DNA of 64,000 bases from Fibrobacter sp. (GCA_024398845.1 JAKSIM010000002.1:50519-114518); one strand, 5' to 3'; shown: positions 51,299 through 59,800, counted from the first letter of the stretch. Notes: generated from the letters alone by a model not told the origin. Numbers and translations: made by a program.

Positions 51299-52342
51299 AT
51301 GAAAATCAAAATTTCCTTGAGTGTTCTGCTTTTGATGGGTTTGTTTGTGATTGCGTGTGGCGACGATTCGAGTTCGTCACCCGTCTCGGAAGAAACCTCC
51401 AGTTCTGAAGAGGTTGTTTCCTCGTCTTTCGAAAAGAGCAGTTCCTCGGTACAGAGTTCTTCTTCAATCGAAAGTTCGTCGGAAGAGTCTTCATCCTCCT
51501 TGGAGAGTTCCTCGTCTTATGTTGAAAAGCACTTGGCTTGGGATTACTTGAACCCGGCGCTTTCCTATGGCGAATTTACCGATGGTCGTGACGGGCGTGT
51601 CTATAAATACGTGGATTATGAAGGTTATATCCGTCTCATGGCCGAGAACTTGAATTATGCGGATTCCGTCTCTAATCCGAATCTGCTGGGGAGTTCCTGG
51701 TGTCCCAACAATAGCTTGGATTCCTGCTCTAAGTATGGACGACTTTATACCTGGGCCGCAGCCATGAATGCAGAACCGAAGTACAACTATGAAAAATTCG
51801 ATGGTAGGAAAGGCAATGAATACTTTATGGAGTATCAGGGACTTTGCCCTGACGGTTGGTTGATGTATATAAATGATTTTATGTGGAAGAATATTCTTCC
51901 GCACAAGGATTTGGGTTATTGCGCTCAGGAAGGCTGGCCGCTGCCGGGCTGTACAAATGAATTTGGTTTTTCTGTTTTGCCGGGCGGATATTATGAAAAC
52001 GGCGAGTTTAAGGATGTTGGAAAAAATTATTACTACTGGTCTTTGCAGGGCGGAGATAAGGAAACTGGCGGCTTTGGCGCCTTCCTTATTACAGAAGGGA
52101 ACTATGGTATTTCTACTGCGAGAAACATCAACTTCACGAAAGCAAAGACTCTCGGTGCAACGGTTCGATGCTACCAGCTTATACCTGTAGATCCCTGCGA
52201 CGACCCAGAAAATCCTTATTGCCAGAGCAGTAGCTCTGTGAGCGAAGAAAGCGGCAGTTCGTCCGCGTCCGAAAATGACGATTCCGGAGAGGAAGACGGT
52301 GGCAGTTCGTCCGAAGATCAGGGCGAATTTGTAGAAGAATAG
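51299..52342 (+). CDS. FISUMP-domain lipoprotein with Ser-rich linkers
   Basis: A 347-residue lipoprotein with lipobox MGLFVIAC (Cys about 20). It has a long Ser/Glu linker (about 25-75, for example EKSSSSVQSSSSIESSSEES), a FISUMP domain at about 80-295, and a Ser/Glu/Asp-rich C-terminal tail from about 305. The FISUMP domain reads FTDGRDGRVYKYVDYEGY, LMAENLNYADS, YGRLYTWAAAM and CPDGWLM, the hallmark found in large numbers of Fibrobacter surface proteins. Function of the domain is unknown. The ATG at 51299 has GAGG upstream; a longer frame to 51227 crosses the rpsI terminator and is rejected. Confidence 0.88.
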   Translation: MKIKISLSVLLLMGLFVIACGDDSSSSPVSEETSSSEEVVSSSFEKSSSSVQSSSSIESSSEESSSSLESSSSYVEKHLAWDYLNPALSYGEFTDGRDGRVYKYVDYEGYIRLMAENLNYADSVSNPNLLGSSWCPNNSLDSCSKYGRLYTWAAAMNAEPKYNYEKFDGRKGNEYFMEYQGLCPDGWLMYINDFMWKNILPHKDLGYCAQEGWPLPGCTNEFGFSVLPGGYYENGEFKDVGKNYYYWSLQGGDKETGGFGAFLITEGNYGISTARNINFTKAKTLGATVRCYQLIPVDPCDDPENPYCQSSSSVSEESGSSSASENDDSGEEDGGSSSEDQGEFVEE

Positions 52343-52445
52343 CTCTTTTGCTTCTTTTCACATACTTCTCCTCTTTTTAAGACTTTAATCTTTCCCTTTT
52401 TTTTCTATCTTTTTGCGCGCTCGAAATAACTCGGGCGTAAACAAT

Positions 52446-52552
52446 CACCGGTTTGCGAGAGTCGCTTCGGTGGCGCGGTCCAAAACCAGGGGAGACCCAG
52501 GGTGCTGGACTAAGCTTTGCGGCTTAATTGCAAATCGGGTAGCTTAACCGAA
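52446..52552 (+). promoter_or_regulatory. Structured leader of rpsB
   Basis: Four hairpins lie in the last 120 bases before rpsB. CACCG/CGGTG (52446-52450, 52468-52472) encloses GCGA/TCGC; GTCCA/TGGAC (52478-52482, 52506-52510) encloses GGG/CCC; AAGC/GCTT lies near 52513-52526; TCGG/CCGA near 52535-52552 abuts the ribosome-binding site (AAAGGA). S2 leaders are autoregulatory in some bacteria; this role is inferred. Confidence 0.5.
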
Positions 52553-52565
52553 AAGGAATACTACT

Positions 52566-53309
52566 ATGGCTAATTTGCCTTCCGTTGAAGACCTGCTTGC
52601 TGCAGGCTCCCACTTTGGTCACCAGACTCAGCGCTGGAACCCGAAAATGAAACCCTACATCTTGGCAGAAAAGAACGGCATCTACGTTCTCAACCTCTCC
52701 AAGACTCGTGACCTCCTCGAAGAAGCCGCCAAGGCCGCTGCCAAGATTTCTGAATCTGGCAAGACCGTGCTCTTCGTTGGTACCAAGCCGACTGCCCGTC
52801 AGTGCGTGCTGGATGCCGCTGCTAGCTGCAACCAGTTCTCCGTGACGAACCGCTGGCTCGGTGGTATGCTCACCAACTTCGCCACTGTTCGCAAGTCCAT
52901 CAAGAAGATCGACAAGATCGACACCATGGAACAGGACGGTACCTTCCAGGCTCTCTCCAAGAAGGAAGTCCTCGACAAGAACCGCGAACGTGCCAAGCTC
53001 CTCGACGTGTTCGGTGGCATCCGTGAAATGGTGAACCTCCCGGGTCTCATGGTCGTGACCGACCTCGCTCACGAAAAGATCGCTGTGGCTGAAGCTCGCC
53101 GTCTTCACATTCCTATCATTGGCATTTGCGACACGAACGTCGACCCGACTCTCGTGGACTACCCGATTCCGGCCAACGACGACGCCGTGAAGTCCCTCAA
53201 GCTCATTGTGGACTACATCGCCGCTAACGTCAAGGCTCGCGTTGCCTCTGACAAGAAGGAAACCAAGGAAGAAGTCAAGAAGTTCGACAACGGCGAGGAA
53301 GAAAAGTAA
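52566..53309 (+). CDS. rpsB: 30S ribosomal protein S2
   Basis: A 247-residue S2, which sits on the small-subunit neck and binds S1. Motifs are normal: LLAAGSHFGHQTQRWNPKMK near residue 10, TNRWLGGMLTNFATVRKSI near 100, FGGIREMVNLPGLMVVTDLA and IPIIGICDTNVDPTLVDYPI in the C-terminal half. A charged tail (DKKETKEEVKKFDNGEEEK) extends past the conserved core. GGA precedes the ATG at a spacing of 10. It is the first gene of a run rpsB-tsf-pyrH-frr-uppS-cdsA. Confidence 0.98.
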   Translation: MANLPSVEDLLAAGSHFGHQTQRWNPKMKPYILAEKNGIYVLNLSKTRDLLEEAAKAAAKISESGKTVLFVGTKPTARQCVLDAAASCNQFSVTNRWLGGMLTNFATVRKSIKKIDKIDTMEQDGTFQALSKKEVLDKNRERAKLLDVFGGIREMVNLPGLMVVTDLAHEKIAVAEARRLHIPIIGICDTNVDPTLVDYPIPANDDAVKSLKLIVDYIAANVKARVASDKKETKEEVKKFDNGEEEK

Positions 53310-53310
53310 T

Positions 53311-54207
53311 ATGCAGATTACCGCTTCCCTCGTTAACGAACTCCGCCAGAAGACTGGCGTGGGCATGATGCAGTGCAAGAAGGCCCTCGTCGAAACTGAT
53401 GGCGACATTGAAAAGGCTCTGGAACTCCTCCGTAAGCAGGGTGCCGCCGTTGCTGCAAAGCGCGCCGACAAGGCTGCCAAGGAAGGTCGCATTTATCTCG
53501 TTGAAGCTGCCGACAAGGCTTGCGCTTTCGAGCTCTCTTGCGAAACAGAACCGGTTTCCAACAACGAAGACTTCGTCGCTCTCGCTGCCATGGCAGTGAA
53601 GGCTTGCGAAACTCAGGCTATCGCTTCTGTCGAAGACTTGAAGAACGCTGTCGTTGATGGCGTGAAGATCGCTGACCGTCTTTCCGAAGTTCTCGTGAAG
53701 ATCCAGGAAAACATCGACTTCCGCAAGTTTGCTGAAATCAAGAAGATCGACAACTCCGTGTTCGGCGTTTACAGCCACATGAAGGGCAAGATCGGCGTGA
53801 TCACTCAGCTCGCTTTCGAAGGCTCCGCTAATGACGAAGCTGCTCTCAAGCAGGCTGCCAAGGACATCGCTATGCAGGCCGCTGCATTCGCTCCGGTTGC
53901 TCTGAACGACGCTTCCGTTCCTGCCGAAACTATCGAAAAGGAAAAGGAAATCGCTCGCGCCCAGATCGAACTCCAGGCTCAGCAGACCGGCAAGGCTACC
54001 AAGCCGGAATTCGTGCAGCGCCAGATCGATGGCCGTGTCGCGAAGGTCCTCAAGGAAATCGTTCTCGAAGACCAGGAATTCTTCATGGCTGAAAAGAACC
54101 CGAAGAAGCTCGCTGTCAAGGACTACCTCCAGGAAGTCGTTGCCAAGCAGCTCGGCCTCTCCAGCTTGAAGGTCGTGAACTTCATCCGCTTCGAACGCGG
54201 TAACTAA
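53311..54207 (+). CDS. tsf: Elongation factor Ts
   Basis: A 298-residue EF-Ts, the nucleotide-exchange factor for EF-Tu. The N-terminal UBA-like module is VNELRQKTGVGMMQCKKALVETDGD in segments, with the core ISCETE-like LSCETEPVSNNEDFVALA and the dimerisation part YSHMKGKIGVI. Length is at the usual value (280-300). The ATG at 53311 follows the rpsB stop at once (TAATATG); the longer frame to 53206 overlaps rpsB and is rejected. Confidence 0.97.
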   Translation: MQITASLVNELRQKTGVGMMQCKKALVETDGDIEKALELLRKQGAAVAAKRADKAAKEGRIYLVEAADKACAFELSCETEPVSNNEDFVALAAMAVKACETQAIASVEDLKNAVVDGVKIADRLSEVLVKIQENIDFRKFAEIKKIDNSVFGVYSHMKGKIGVITQLAFEGSANDEAALKQAAKDIAMQAAAFAPVALNDASVPAETIEKEKEIARAQIELQAQQTGKATKPEFVQRQIDGRVAKVLKEIVLEDQEFFMAEKNPKKLAVKDYLQEVVAKQLGLSSLKVVNFIRFERGN

Positions 54208-54264
54208 GAAGTGTTTGGTAAGCAGTGGTTAGGAATCGCAGATTCCGTAAACAGGGATGTAATC

Positions 54265-54298
54265 CCTAACCACTAACCACCAACCACTAATCACTAAA
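54265..54298 (+). repeat. CACTAAC-type heptamer tract
   Basis: Repeats of the 7-mer CACTAAC and near variants (CCTAACCACTAACCACCAAC, then CACTAATCACTAA) after tsf. The first copy also pairs with AGTGGTTAGG at 54224-54233 as a 10-bp stem. Three similar tracts occur at 54364, 55207 and 58541. Confidence 0.85.
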
Positions 54299-54301
54299 AA
54301 G

Positions 54302-54328
54302 TGGCGGGCTTCGGCTCGCCATTTTTTT
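54302..54328 (+). terminator. Rho-independent terminator after tsf
   Basis: TGGCGGGC (54302-54309) pairs with GCTCGCCA (54314-54321) with one G-T pair and a TTCG loop, then seven T. It separates rpsB-tsf from pyrH. Confidence 0.9.
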
Positions 54329-54363
54329 GTTGCGATTTCTACCCCCAACCCTCAAACCTCGAT

Positions 54364-54390
54364 CACTTACTACTAGCCACTAACCACTAT
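54364..54390 (+). repeat. CACTAAC-type heptamer tract before pyrH
   Basis: CACTTACTACTAGCCACTAA followed by CCACTA, a degenerate copy of the heptamer tract, ending 40 bases before the pyrH ATG. Confidence 0.65.
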
Positions 54391-54429
54391 TTTACTACAT
54401 TATTCTTGATTAAACAATTGGAGTTTACT

Positions 54430-55137
54430 ATGGCTAAGTTTAAGCGTGTTCTTTTGAAACTCAGTGGTGAAGCCCTCGCTGGCGAAAAGGGCCACGGTAT
54501 TGATTCTCAGATTTTGACGGATATGGCATCCGAAATTGCCGAACTTTCCAAGAGCGGAGTGGGTGTCGCGCTGGTCATTGGCGGCGGTAACCTCATTCGC
54601 GGGGTGTCTGCAAGTGCAGGCGGCATGAACCGCGCCCAGGGCGATGCGATGGGAATGCTCGGTACAGTGATGAACGGACTTGCTATGCAAGACGCCCTCG
54701 ACAAGCAGGGTGTCGAAAGTGTCGTGATGAGCGCTATCCGCATGGAACCGGTTTGCGAATTCTTCAATCGCCGCCGCGCCATTCAACTTCTTGCCAAGGG
54801 ATCCGTGGTGATATTCTCCGCCGGTACCGGCAACCCGTTCTTTACGACGGACAGTTGCGCCGCCCTTCGCGCTATTGAAAGCGAATGCGAAGTCATTATG
54901 AAGGCGACGAAGGTCGACGGTATCTACACGGCAGACCCCGTGAAGGACCCGACCGCCACGCGCTTTGACGACATTACCTACCAGGAAGTCATTTCCCGCG
55001 GTCTCAAGGTGATGGATACAGCCGCCGTCGCTCTCTGCATGGAGAACAACATGCCGATTTTCGTGTTCCAGATGGTCAAGGGTAACCTCAAGAAGGCCGT
55101 TCTTGAAGGTAACCTCGGCACGCTGGTGCACTGTTAG
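54430..55137 (+). CDS. pyrH: Uridylate (UMP) kinase
   Basis: A 235-residue UMP kinase of the amino-acid-kinase fold, making UDP from UMP. Motifs: KRVLLKLSGEALAGEKGHGID at the N-terminus in two parts, LVIGGGNLIRG, NRAQGDAMGMLGTVMNGLAM, and TGNPFFTTDSCAALRAIE near residue 135. The ATG at 54430 is preceded by GGAG; the open frame extends to 54301 only across the terminator and repeat tract. pyrH-frr-uppS-cdsA is a common order after tsf. Confidence 0.97.
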   Translation: MAKFKRVLLKLSGEALAGEKGHGIDSQILTDMASEIAELSKSGVGVALVIGGGNLIRGVSASAGGMNRAQGDAMGMLGTVMNGLAMQDALDKQGVESVVMSAIRMEPVCEFFNRRRAIQLLAKGSVVIFSAGTGNPFFTTDSCAALRAIESECEVIMKATKVDGIYTADPVKDPTATRFDDITYQEVISRGLKVMDTAAVALCMENNMPIFVFQMVKGNLKKAVLEGNLGTLVHC

Positions 55138-55206
55138 TTACTAATATTTATACCAACCGCTAATTAGTAAGCAGTAAACAGGATTTATAATGGTGGCGCA
55201 GCCGCC

Positions 55207-55240
55207 CACCAATCACTAACCACTAACCACCAACCACTAA
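55207..55240 (+). repeat. CACTAAC-type heptamer tract adjoining frr
   Basis: CACCAATCACTAACCACTAA followed by CCACCAACCACTAA ends one base before the frr ATG. It fills the position of a ribosome-binding site, which is otherwise absent. Confidence 0.85.
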
Positions 55241-55241
55241 T

Positions 55242-55775
55242 ATGTCTGATTACGAACAAAAAATGGAAAAGGCCATCGAGGCCACCGAACGTGAATTTGC
55301 GAAGATCCGCGCGGGTCTCGCTACCCCTGCCATCTTGAACGATGTGCGCATTGATTATTACGGTACGCCAACTCCCATTTCCCAGGTGGCGAAGATTTCT
55401 GTACCGGAACCGCGTATGCTTCTGGTGACTCCGTGGGAAAAAACTTTGGTCGACGATATTGACAAGGCTATTCTCGCAGCAAACATCGGTGTAACTCCGA
55501 TGAAGGATGGCAACTGCATCCGCGTGACTCTCCCGATTCTTACTCAGGAACGTCGTCAGGAACTTGCCAAGGTTGCTCGTAAGCATGCCGAAGAAGGTCG
55601 TGTCGCTATCCGCAACATTCGCCGCGACGCTAACGACTCCCTCAAGAAGGACAAGGAAATGCCCGAGGATCAGGTCAAGAAGATGCAGGACGAAATCCAG
55701 AAGGCTACCGACAAGTACATTGCGAAGGTCGACGCCATTCTCGCCGAGAAGGAAGCAGACCTGCTGAAGGTCTAA
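55242..55775 (+). CDS. frr: Ribosome recycling factor
   Basis: A 177-residue RRF, slightly shorter than the usual 185, that splits post-termination ribosomes with EF-G. Motifs: FAKIRAGLATPAILNDVRIDYYGTPTPIS in two parts near residue 20, MLLVTPWEK, and the helical end VRKHAEEGRVAIRNIRRDA-like KVARKHAEEGRVAIRNIRRD. The ATG has no Shine-Dalgarno sequence; instead a heptamer tract runs up to the base before it. The gene continues into uppS after 8 bases. Confidence 0.97.
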   Translation: MSDYEQKMEKAIEATEREFAKIRAGLATPAILNDVRIDYYGTPTPISQVAKISVPEPRMLLVTPWEKTLVDDIDKAILAANIGVTPMKDGNCIRVTLPILTQERRQELAKVARKHAEEGRVAIRNIRRDANDSLKKDKEMPEDQVKKMQDEIQKATDKYIAKVDAILAEKEADLLKV

Positions 55776-55783
55776 TCAAAGCG

Positions 55784-56494
55784 ATGGCAAACCAGCTTAG
55801 ACATGTCGCCATTATCATGGATGGAAACGGCCGTTGGGCCAGGAGCCGCGGTTTGGAGCGGTTCCTCGGTCACCGCAAGGGTACCGAGTCCACCATCGAT
55901 GCCGTAGAAGTCGGTGTGAATCTTAAACTTGAACACATGACTTTGTATGTGTTCAGTTCCGAGAATTGGGGCCGACCGTCAAAGGAGGTCGATTACCTGA
56001 TGAACCTTCTCATTGAGATGGTCTATAAGGAAATCCCTGACCTCATGGAAAAGAACGTAAAGCTGGTCGTTATTGGTGACATGAGCCGCTTGCCCGAAAA
56101 GCCGCGCGCGAATTTGCAAATGGCAATCGACAAGACTGCGAACAATACTGGGATGCAATTGAACCTCGCCATTTCGTACGGGGCGCGTCTCGAAATTGTG
56201 GACGCCTGCAAGGCTATTGCCGCAGACGTTGCCGCGGGCAAAGTCAAGGTCGAGGATATTGACGAGACTTTGTTTGCAAAGAACCTCTACCTGAAGGGAG
56301 CTCCGGATCCGGATTTGATTATCCGCACCGGTGGCGAATTCAGGCTTTCCAATTACCTGCTTTGGCAGGCCGCCTACAGTGAATTCTATATCACCGATAC
56401 GCTGTGGCCCGACTTTACCAAGGAAGAATTTTTAAAAGCGGTGGAGTTCTACCAGACTCGCGAACGCCGCTTCGGGAAGGTGCTCCATGAGTAA
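55784..56494 (+). CDS. uppS: Isoprenyl (undecaprenyl) diphosphate synthase
   Basis: A 236-residue cis-prenyltransferase that makes undecaprenyl diphosphate for peptidoglycan and O-antigen carriers. Motifs: HVAIIMDGNGRWARSRGLER with the catalytic Asp at about residue 13, HRKGTE, LTLYVFSSENWGRP-like MTLYVFSSENWGRPSKEV, and the C-terminal DLIIRTGGEFRLSNYLLWQ. The ATG at 55784 follows frr by 8 bases with a weak site. It overlaps cdsA by 8 bases. Confidence 0.97.
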   Translation: MANQLRHVAIIMDGNGRWARSRGLERFLGHRKGTESTIDAVEVGVNLKLEHMTLYVFSSENWGRPSKEVDYLMNLLIEMVYKEIPDLMEKNVKLVVIGDMSRLPEKPRANLQMAIDKTANNTGMQLNLAISYGARLEIVDACKAIAADVAAGKVKVEDIDETLFAKNLYLKGAPDPDLIIRTGGEFRLSNYLLWQAAYSEFYITDTLWPDFTKEEFLKAVEFYQTRERRFGKVLHE

Positions 56495-57371
56495 TTTAGC
56501 ACAACGTTTGATTACCGCTTTTGTTGCCATTCCACTGGTGTTCTTTTTACTGTGGTTCTCGGACTATAGCCGCATTGGCCTCATGTGCTTTTTGGCTGGC
56601 GTTGGCGCCTGGGAATGGGCTGGCATGGTTCGCAAAATGTATCAGGGCCCTGACATGCGCTACCTTTCCTTTGCCTCGAGTTTTGCTTTGACGCTCGCGT
56701 GGGCGCTCTCCAAGGGCGGGTTCTTTGGCCTTCCGGCAGTGCCTTATGTGGTGGGCATGTCTGTGGTGATTATCCTTGGCATTTATATTGGCGTCGCTTA
56801 CGCGAAGGTCGATATCCTGAATTTGTTCCCTTGGCTCGTGATGCACTTGGGCGCACCGTTGTATGTGGGCCTTTGGGGCGGTTTGAACGTTCTCATGATG
56901 GGGAACGGCCCAAAAAGTTTGGAAAATTGCTACCCGTTTATTTTGGTGATGACCTCCATGTGGGGTTGCGATACCGCCGCTTACTTCTTCGGGAAGTTCG
57001 CCGCTGGTAAGGGTCCGTTTGGGCGCCACCTGTTTGCTCCGAGCATCAGCCCCAAAAAGACATGGGAAGGCGCTGTGGTGGGAACTCTCTTTACCATGGG
57101 CTGGGTTGCTTACTGGGCGACCTGCAGCTCTGCGCTTGCAGTCTTTGACGTTAAGTTCAATATTGCGACTGGAATCGTACTCGGTTTCCTCTTTGCGGTT
57201 TCTGGACAGGCTGGCGACCTTTTGATGAGCGCTCTCAAGCGTTGGAGCGGCACCAAGGATTCCGGCAACCTGTTCGTGGGCCACGGCGGCGTGCTTGATC
57301 GCTGCGATTCCTTCTACCTCACGGCTCCAATGCTCGTGTTGCTGATGGAATTCCTCAAAACGCTTGCCTAA
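56487..57371 (+). CDS. cdsA: Phosphatidate cytidylyltransferase
   Basis: A 294-residue inner-membrane enzyme that makes CDP-diacylglycerol from phosphatidate and CTP. It has about eight helices, and the C-terminal signature is intact (SGQAGDLLMSALKRWSGTKD then NLFVGHGGVLDRCDSFYL). The motif TAAYFFGKFAAGKGPFGRHLFAPSISPKKTWEG, quoted here in pieces DTAAYFFGK and SPKKTWEGAVVG, is also typical. The ATG overlaps the uppS stop by 8 bases, suggesting coupling. Confidence 0.95.
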   Translation: MSNLAQRLITAFVAIPLVFFLLWFSDYSRIGLMCFLAGVGAWEWAGMVRKMYQGPDMRYLSFASSFALTLAWALSKGGFFGLPAVPYVVGMSVVIILGIYIGVAYAKVDILNLFPWLVMHLGAPLYVGLWGGLNVLMMGNGPKSLENCYPFILVMTSMWGCDTAAYFFGKFAAGKGPFGRHLFAPSISPKKTWEGAVVGTLFTMGWVAYWATCSSALAVFDVKFNIATGIVLGFLFAVSGQAGDLLMSALKRWSGTKDSGNLFVGHGGVLDRCDSFYLTAPMLVLLMEFLKTLA

Positions 57372-57482
57372 AGGCTGCCTCCGCGTTCTTTTACGGTATT
57401 CCCGACCCTGAGCACAACGGACGCCAAGTACCTTTGGACGAGTTCTTTTCTAGATTGTGCTACGTAATAAAAAAGGTTTTGT

Positions 57483-58493
57483 ATGAATATTCTTTTGACA
57501 GGCGGCGCTGGTTATATCGGCAGCCACACCATTGTTGAGCTTGATAAAGCTGGCCATAGTGTTGTGGTGGTCGATAACCTGGTGAACTCTAGCGAAGAAT
57601 CCCTGAATCGTGTCGCTAAGATTATTGGCAAGCAGGTTCCCTTTGTTAAGGCCGATGTTCGTGACGCTGTTTCCATGAACGCAATCTTTGACAAGTACAA
57701 GATTGATGCTGTCATCAACTTTGCTGGCCTCAAGGCTGTGGGCGAGTCAGTTGCAAAGCCCTTGGAATATTACGAGAACAACATGAACGCATGCTTTGTT
57801 CTTTTGAACGTCATGCGTAAGCACAACTGCAAGAATTTTATTTTCTCTTCTTCTGCTACGGTCTACGGCGACCCTGCCATTATCCCCATTACGGAGGAAT
57901 GCCCGAAGGGTGAGTGCACCAATCCCTATGGTAAGACCAAGTCCATGCTCGAAGAAGTCCTGATTGATTTGCAAAAGGCCGACCCGGAATGGAATATTGT
58001 TTTGCTTCGCTACTTCAACCCTATTGGTGCGCATGAAAGTGGCCTCATTGGTGAAAACCCCAATGGCATTCCCAACAACTTAATGCCGTATATTACTCAG
58101 ACCGCGGTGGGACTCCGTAAGGAACTTGGTGTATTTGGCAATGATTACGATACGCCCGATGGTACCGGCGTTCGCGATTACATACATGTTTGTGACCTGG
58201 CTGCAGGCCACGTGTGCGCTTTGCAGGCTATTGACCGTAAGTGCGGCCTTGCCATTTACAACTTGGGTACTGGTCACGGCTACTCCGTACTGGATGTAGT
58301 TCGCGCTTTTGAAAAGGCTAATGGCGTTAAAGTTCCCTATAGTATTAAGCCTCGTCGAGCGGGTGACATCGCTACCTGTTACTGCAACCCAGCAAAGGCC
58401 AAGGCTGAACTTGGCTGGGAAGCAAAGTACGGCATTGAAGAAATGTGTCGCGATGCTTGGAATTTCCAGAAAAATAATCCAGAAGGGTATTAA
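57483..58493 (+). CDS. galE: UDP-glucose 4-epimerase
   Basis: A 336-residue extended SDR that interconverts UDP-glucose and UDP-galactose. Motifs: LLTGGAGYIGSHTIVEL near the N-terminus, VVVDNLVNSSEESLNRV, SSSATVYG, and the catalytic YGKTKSMLEE near residue 150, with RYFNPIGAHESGLIGENP. AAGG lies before the ATG. The gene stands between cdsA and dxr, where a core isoprenoid/phospholipid cluster would usually continue. A 111-base gap precedes it, so it may have its own promoter. Confidence 0.95.
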   Translation: MNILLTGGAGYIGSHTIVELDKAGHSVVVVDNLVNSSEESLNRVAKIIGKQVPFVKADVRDAVSMNAIFDKYKIDAVINFAGLKAVGESVAKPLEYYENNMNACFVLLNVMRKHNCKNFIFSSSATVYGDPAIIPITEECPKGECTNPYGKTKSMLEEVLIDLQKADPEWNIVLLRYFNPIGAHESGLIGENPNGIPNNLMPYITQTAVGLRKELGVFGNDYDTPDGTGVRDYIHVCDLAAGHVCALQAIDRKCGLAIYNLGTGHGYSVLDVVRAFEKANGVKVPYSIKPRRAGDIATCYCNPAKAKAELGWEAKYGIEEMCRDAWNFQKNNPEGY

Positions 58494-58540
58494 GAGCGGG
58501 TTGTAGAATATTTTATTCCTCAATATCAATCTTTTTTTTC

Positions 58541-58575
58541 AACTACTATTTACTAACCATTAACCATTAGTCACT
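58541..58575 (+). repeat. Degenerate heptamer tract before dxr
   Basis: AACTACTATTTACTAACCAT followed by TAACCATTAGTCACT, a diverged form of the CACTAAC tract, ends 5 bases before the dxr ATG. No Shine-Dalgarno sequence is present in that gap. Confidence 0.7.
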
Positions 58576-58580
58576 GCTAT

Positions 58581-59729
58581 ATGAAAAAAGTTTGTTTGCT
58601 TGGTGCCACCGGTTCTATCGGAACTTCCACGTTGGATGTGCTTCTGCAGCACTCCGATATTTTCACGCTCCATTCCCTTGCCGCCAATTCCAGCTGGCAG
58701 AAGGTTGCTGAGGTGGTGCGCAAGTTCAAGGTGAAGCGTGTCTGCATGTTCAATGAAGATGCCGCCAAGGCCTTGAAGAATGAACTCGGTATGGATGTGC
58801 TCGTGGGTATGGAAGGCCTCCGCGAACTCGCTGCCGACCCCGAAGTGGACATTGTCATCAACTCCCTGATGGGTGCCGTGGGCTGCCTTCCGACGATTAC
58901 CGCCATTGAATGCGGTAAGCACGTGGCTCTCGCGAACAAGGAAACGATGGTGATGGCTGGCCCCGTCATTTGGGACAAGCTTGCTGAAAATCCGAAGTCC
59001 TTCATTACCCCGATCGATTCCGAACACAGCGCCATTTTCCAGTGCCTTGAAGGTGGCAATCGCGAAAAAGAAGTGGAGTTCCTCGAAATTACGGCTTCCG
59101 GTGGCCCGTTCCGCGAATGGCCCATCGAAAAGTTCGAGAACATCTCCGTGGCCGACGCCCTTAATCATCCGGTGTGGAGCATGGGCAAAAAGATTACCAT
59201 TGACTCCGCTTCCATGATGAACAAGGGTCTCGAAGTTCTCGAAGCGCACTTCCTGTTCCATATTCCGTACGAACAAATTAAGGTTGTTGTGCACCCGCAG
59301 TCCATGGTGCATTCCCTGGTACAGTTCCGCGATGGTTCCCTCATGGCGCAGCTCGGCGCCCCCGATATGCGCATTCCGATTCAGGTTGCCCTCACATGGC
59401 CCGATCGCCTGCCGCTCGAAACGAAGCGCCTTGACTTGCCAACGCTTGCCAAACTTACGTTCTTCGAACCGGACTTCAACAAGTTCCGTTGTCTCGCTCT
59501 CGCGTTTGAAGCCGGCCGCCGTGGCGGTATCGTGCCCGCGATGATGAACGCTGCGAACGAAGTGCTTGTCGATCGCTTCCTCAAGGGCAATCTCAAGTTC
59601 ACGGATATCCCGAAGTACGTGGAAATGGTCATGGAAAAGGCCCCGACGGTTACCGGCCACCTCTCGCTTGACCAGGTGCTCGAAGCCGATGCCGAAGCCC
59701 GCCGCATGACGGAAGGCTTCCTCAAATAG
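58581..59729 (+). CDS. dxr: 1-Deoxy-D-xylulose 5-phosphate reductoisomerase
   Basis: A 382-residue enzyme of the non-mevalonate isoprenoid pathway. NADPH binding is in CLLGATGSIGTSTLDVL (residues about 5-21). The metal/substrate site is PIDSEHSAIFQCL near residue 150, and the flexible loop is TASGGPFREWP. The C-terminal part has SMVHSLVQFRDGSLMAQLG and MNAANEVLVDRFL. Its start lacks a ribosome-binding site and is preceded by a heptamer tract. A terminator follows after 71 bases. The usual downstream rseP protease gene is absent. Confidence 0.97.
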   Translation: MKKVCLLGATGSIGTSTLDVLLQHSDIFTLHSLAANSSWQKVAEVVRKFKVKRVCMFNEDAAKALKNELGMDVLVGMEGLRELAADPEVDIVINSLMGAVGCLPTITAIECGKHVALANKETMVMAGPVIWDKLAENPKSFITPIDSEHSAIFQCLEGGNREKEVEFLEITASGGPFREWPIEKFENISVADALNHPVWSMGKKITIDSASMMNKGLEVLEAHFLFHIPYEQIKVVVHPQSMVHSLVQFRDGSLMAQLGAPDMRIPIQVALTWPDRLPLETKRLDLPTLAKLTFFEPDFNKFRCLALAFEAGRRGGIVPAMMNAANEVLVDRFLKGNLKFTDIPKYVEMVMEKAPTVTGHLSLDQVLEADAEARRMTEGFLK

Positions 59730-59800
59730 CGCCTTGTGTTCGAAAAAAGCTCTTAAAGGGCTAAAAATCAGTACATTTGGTACAGTTTTTTTTGTTTTTC

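Noticed and set aside
54301..54429. N-terminal extension of pyrH to the far upstream start
   Set aside because: It would be translated from a terminator hairpin and a repeat tract, while MAKFKRVLLKLSGEA with GGAG upstream is the family start.
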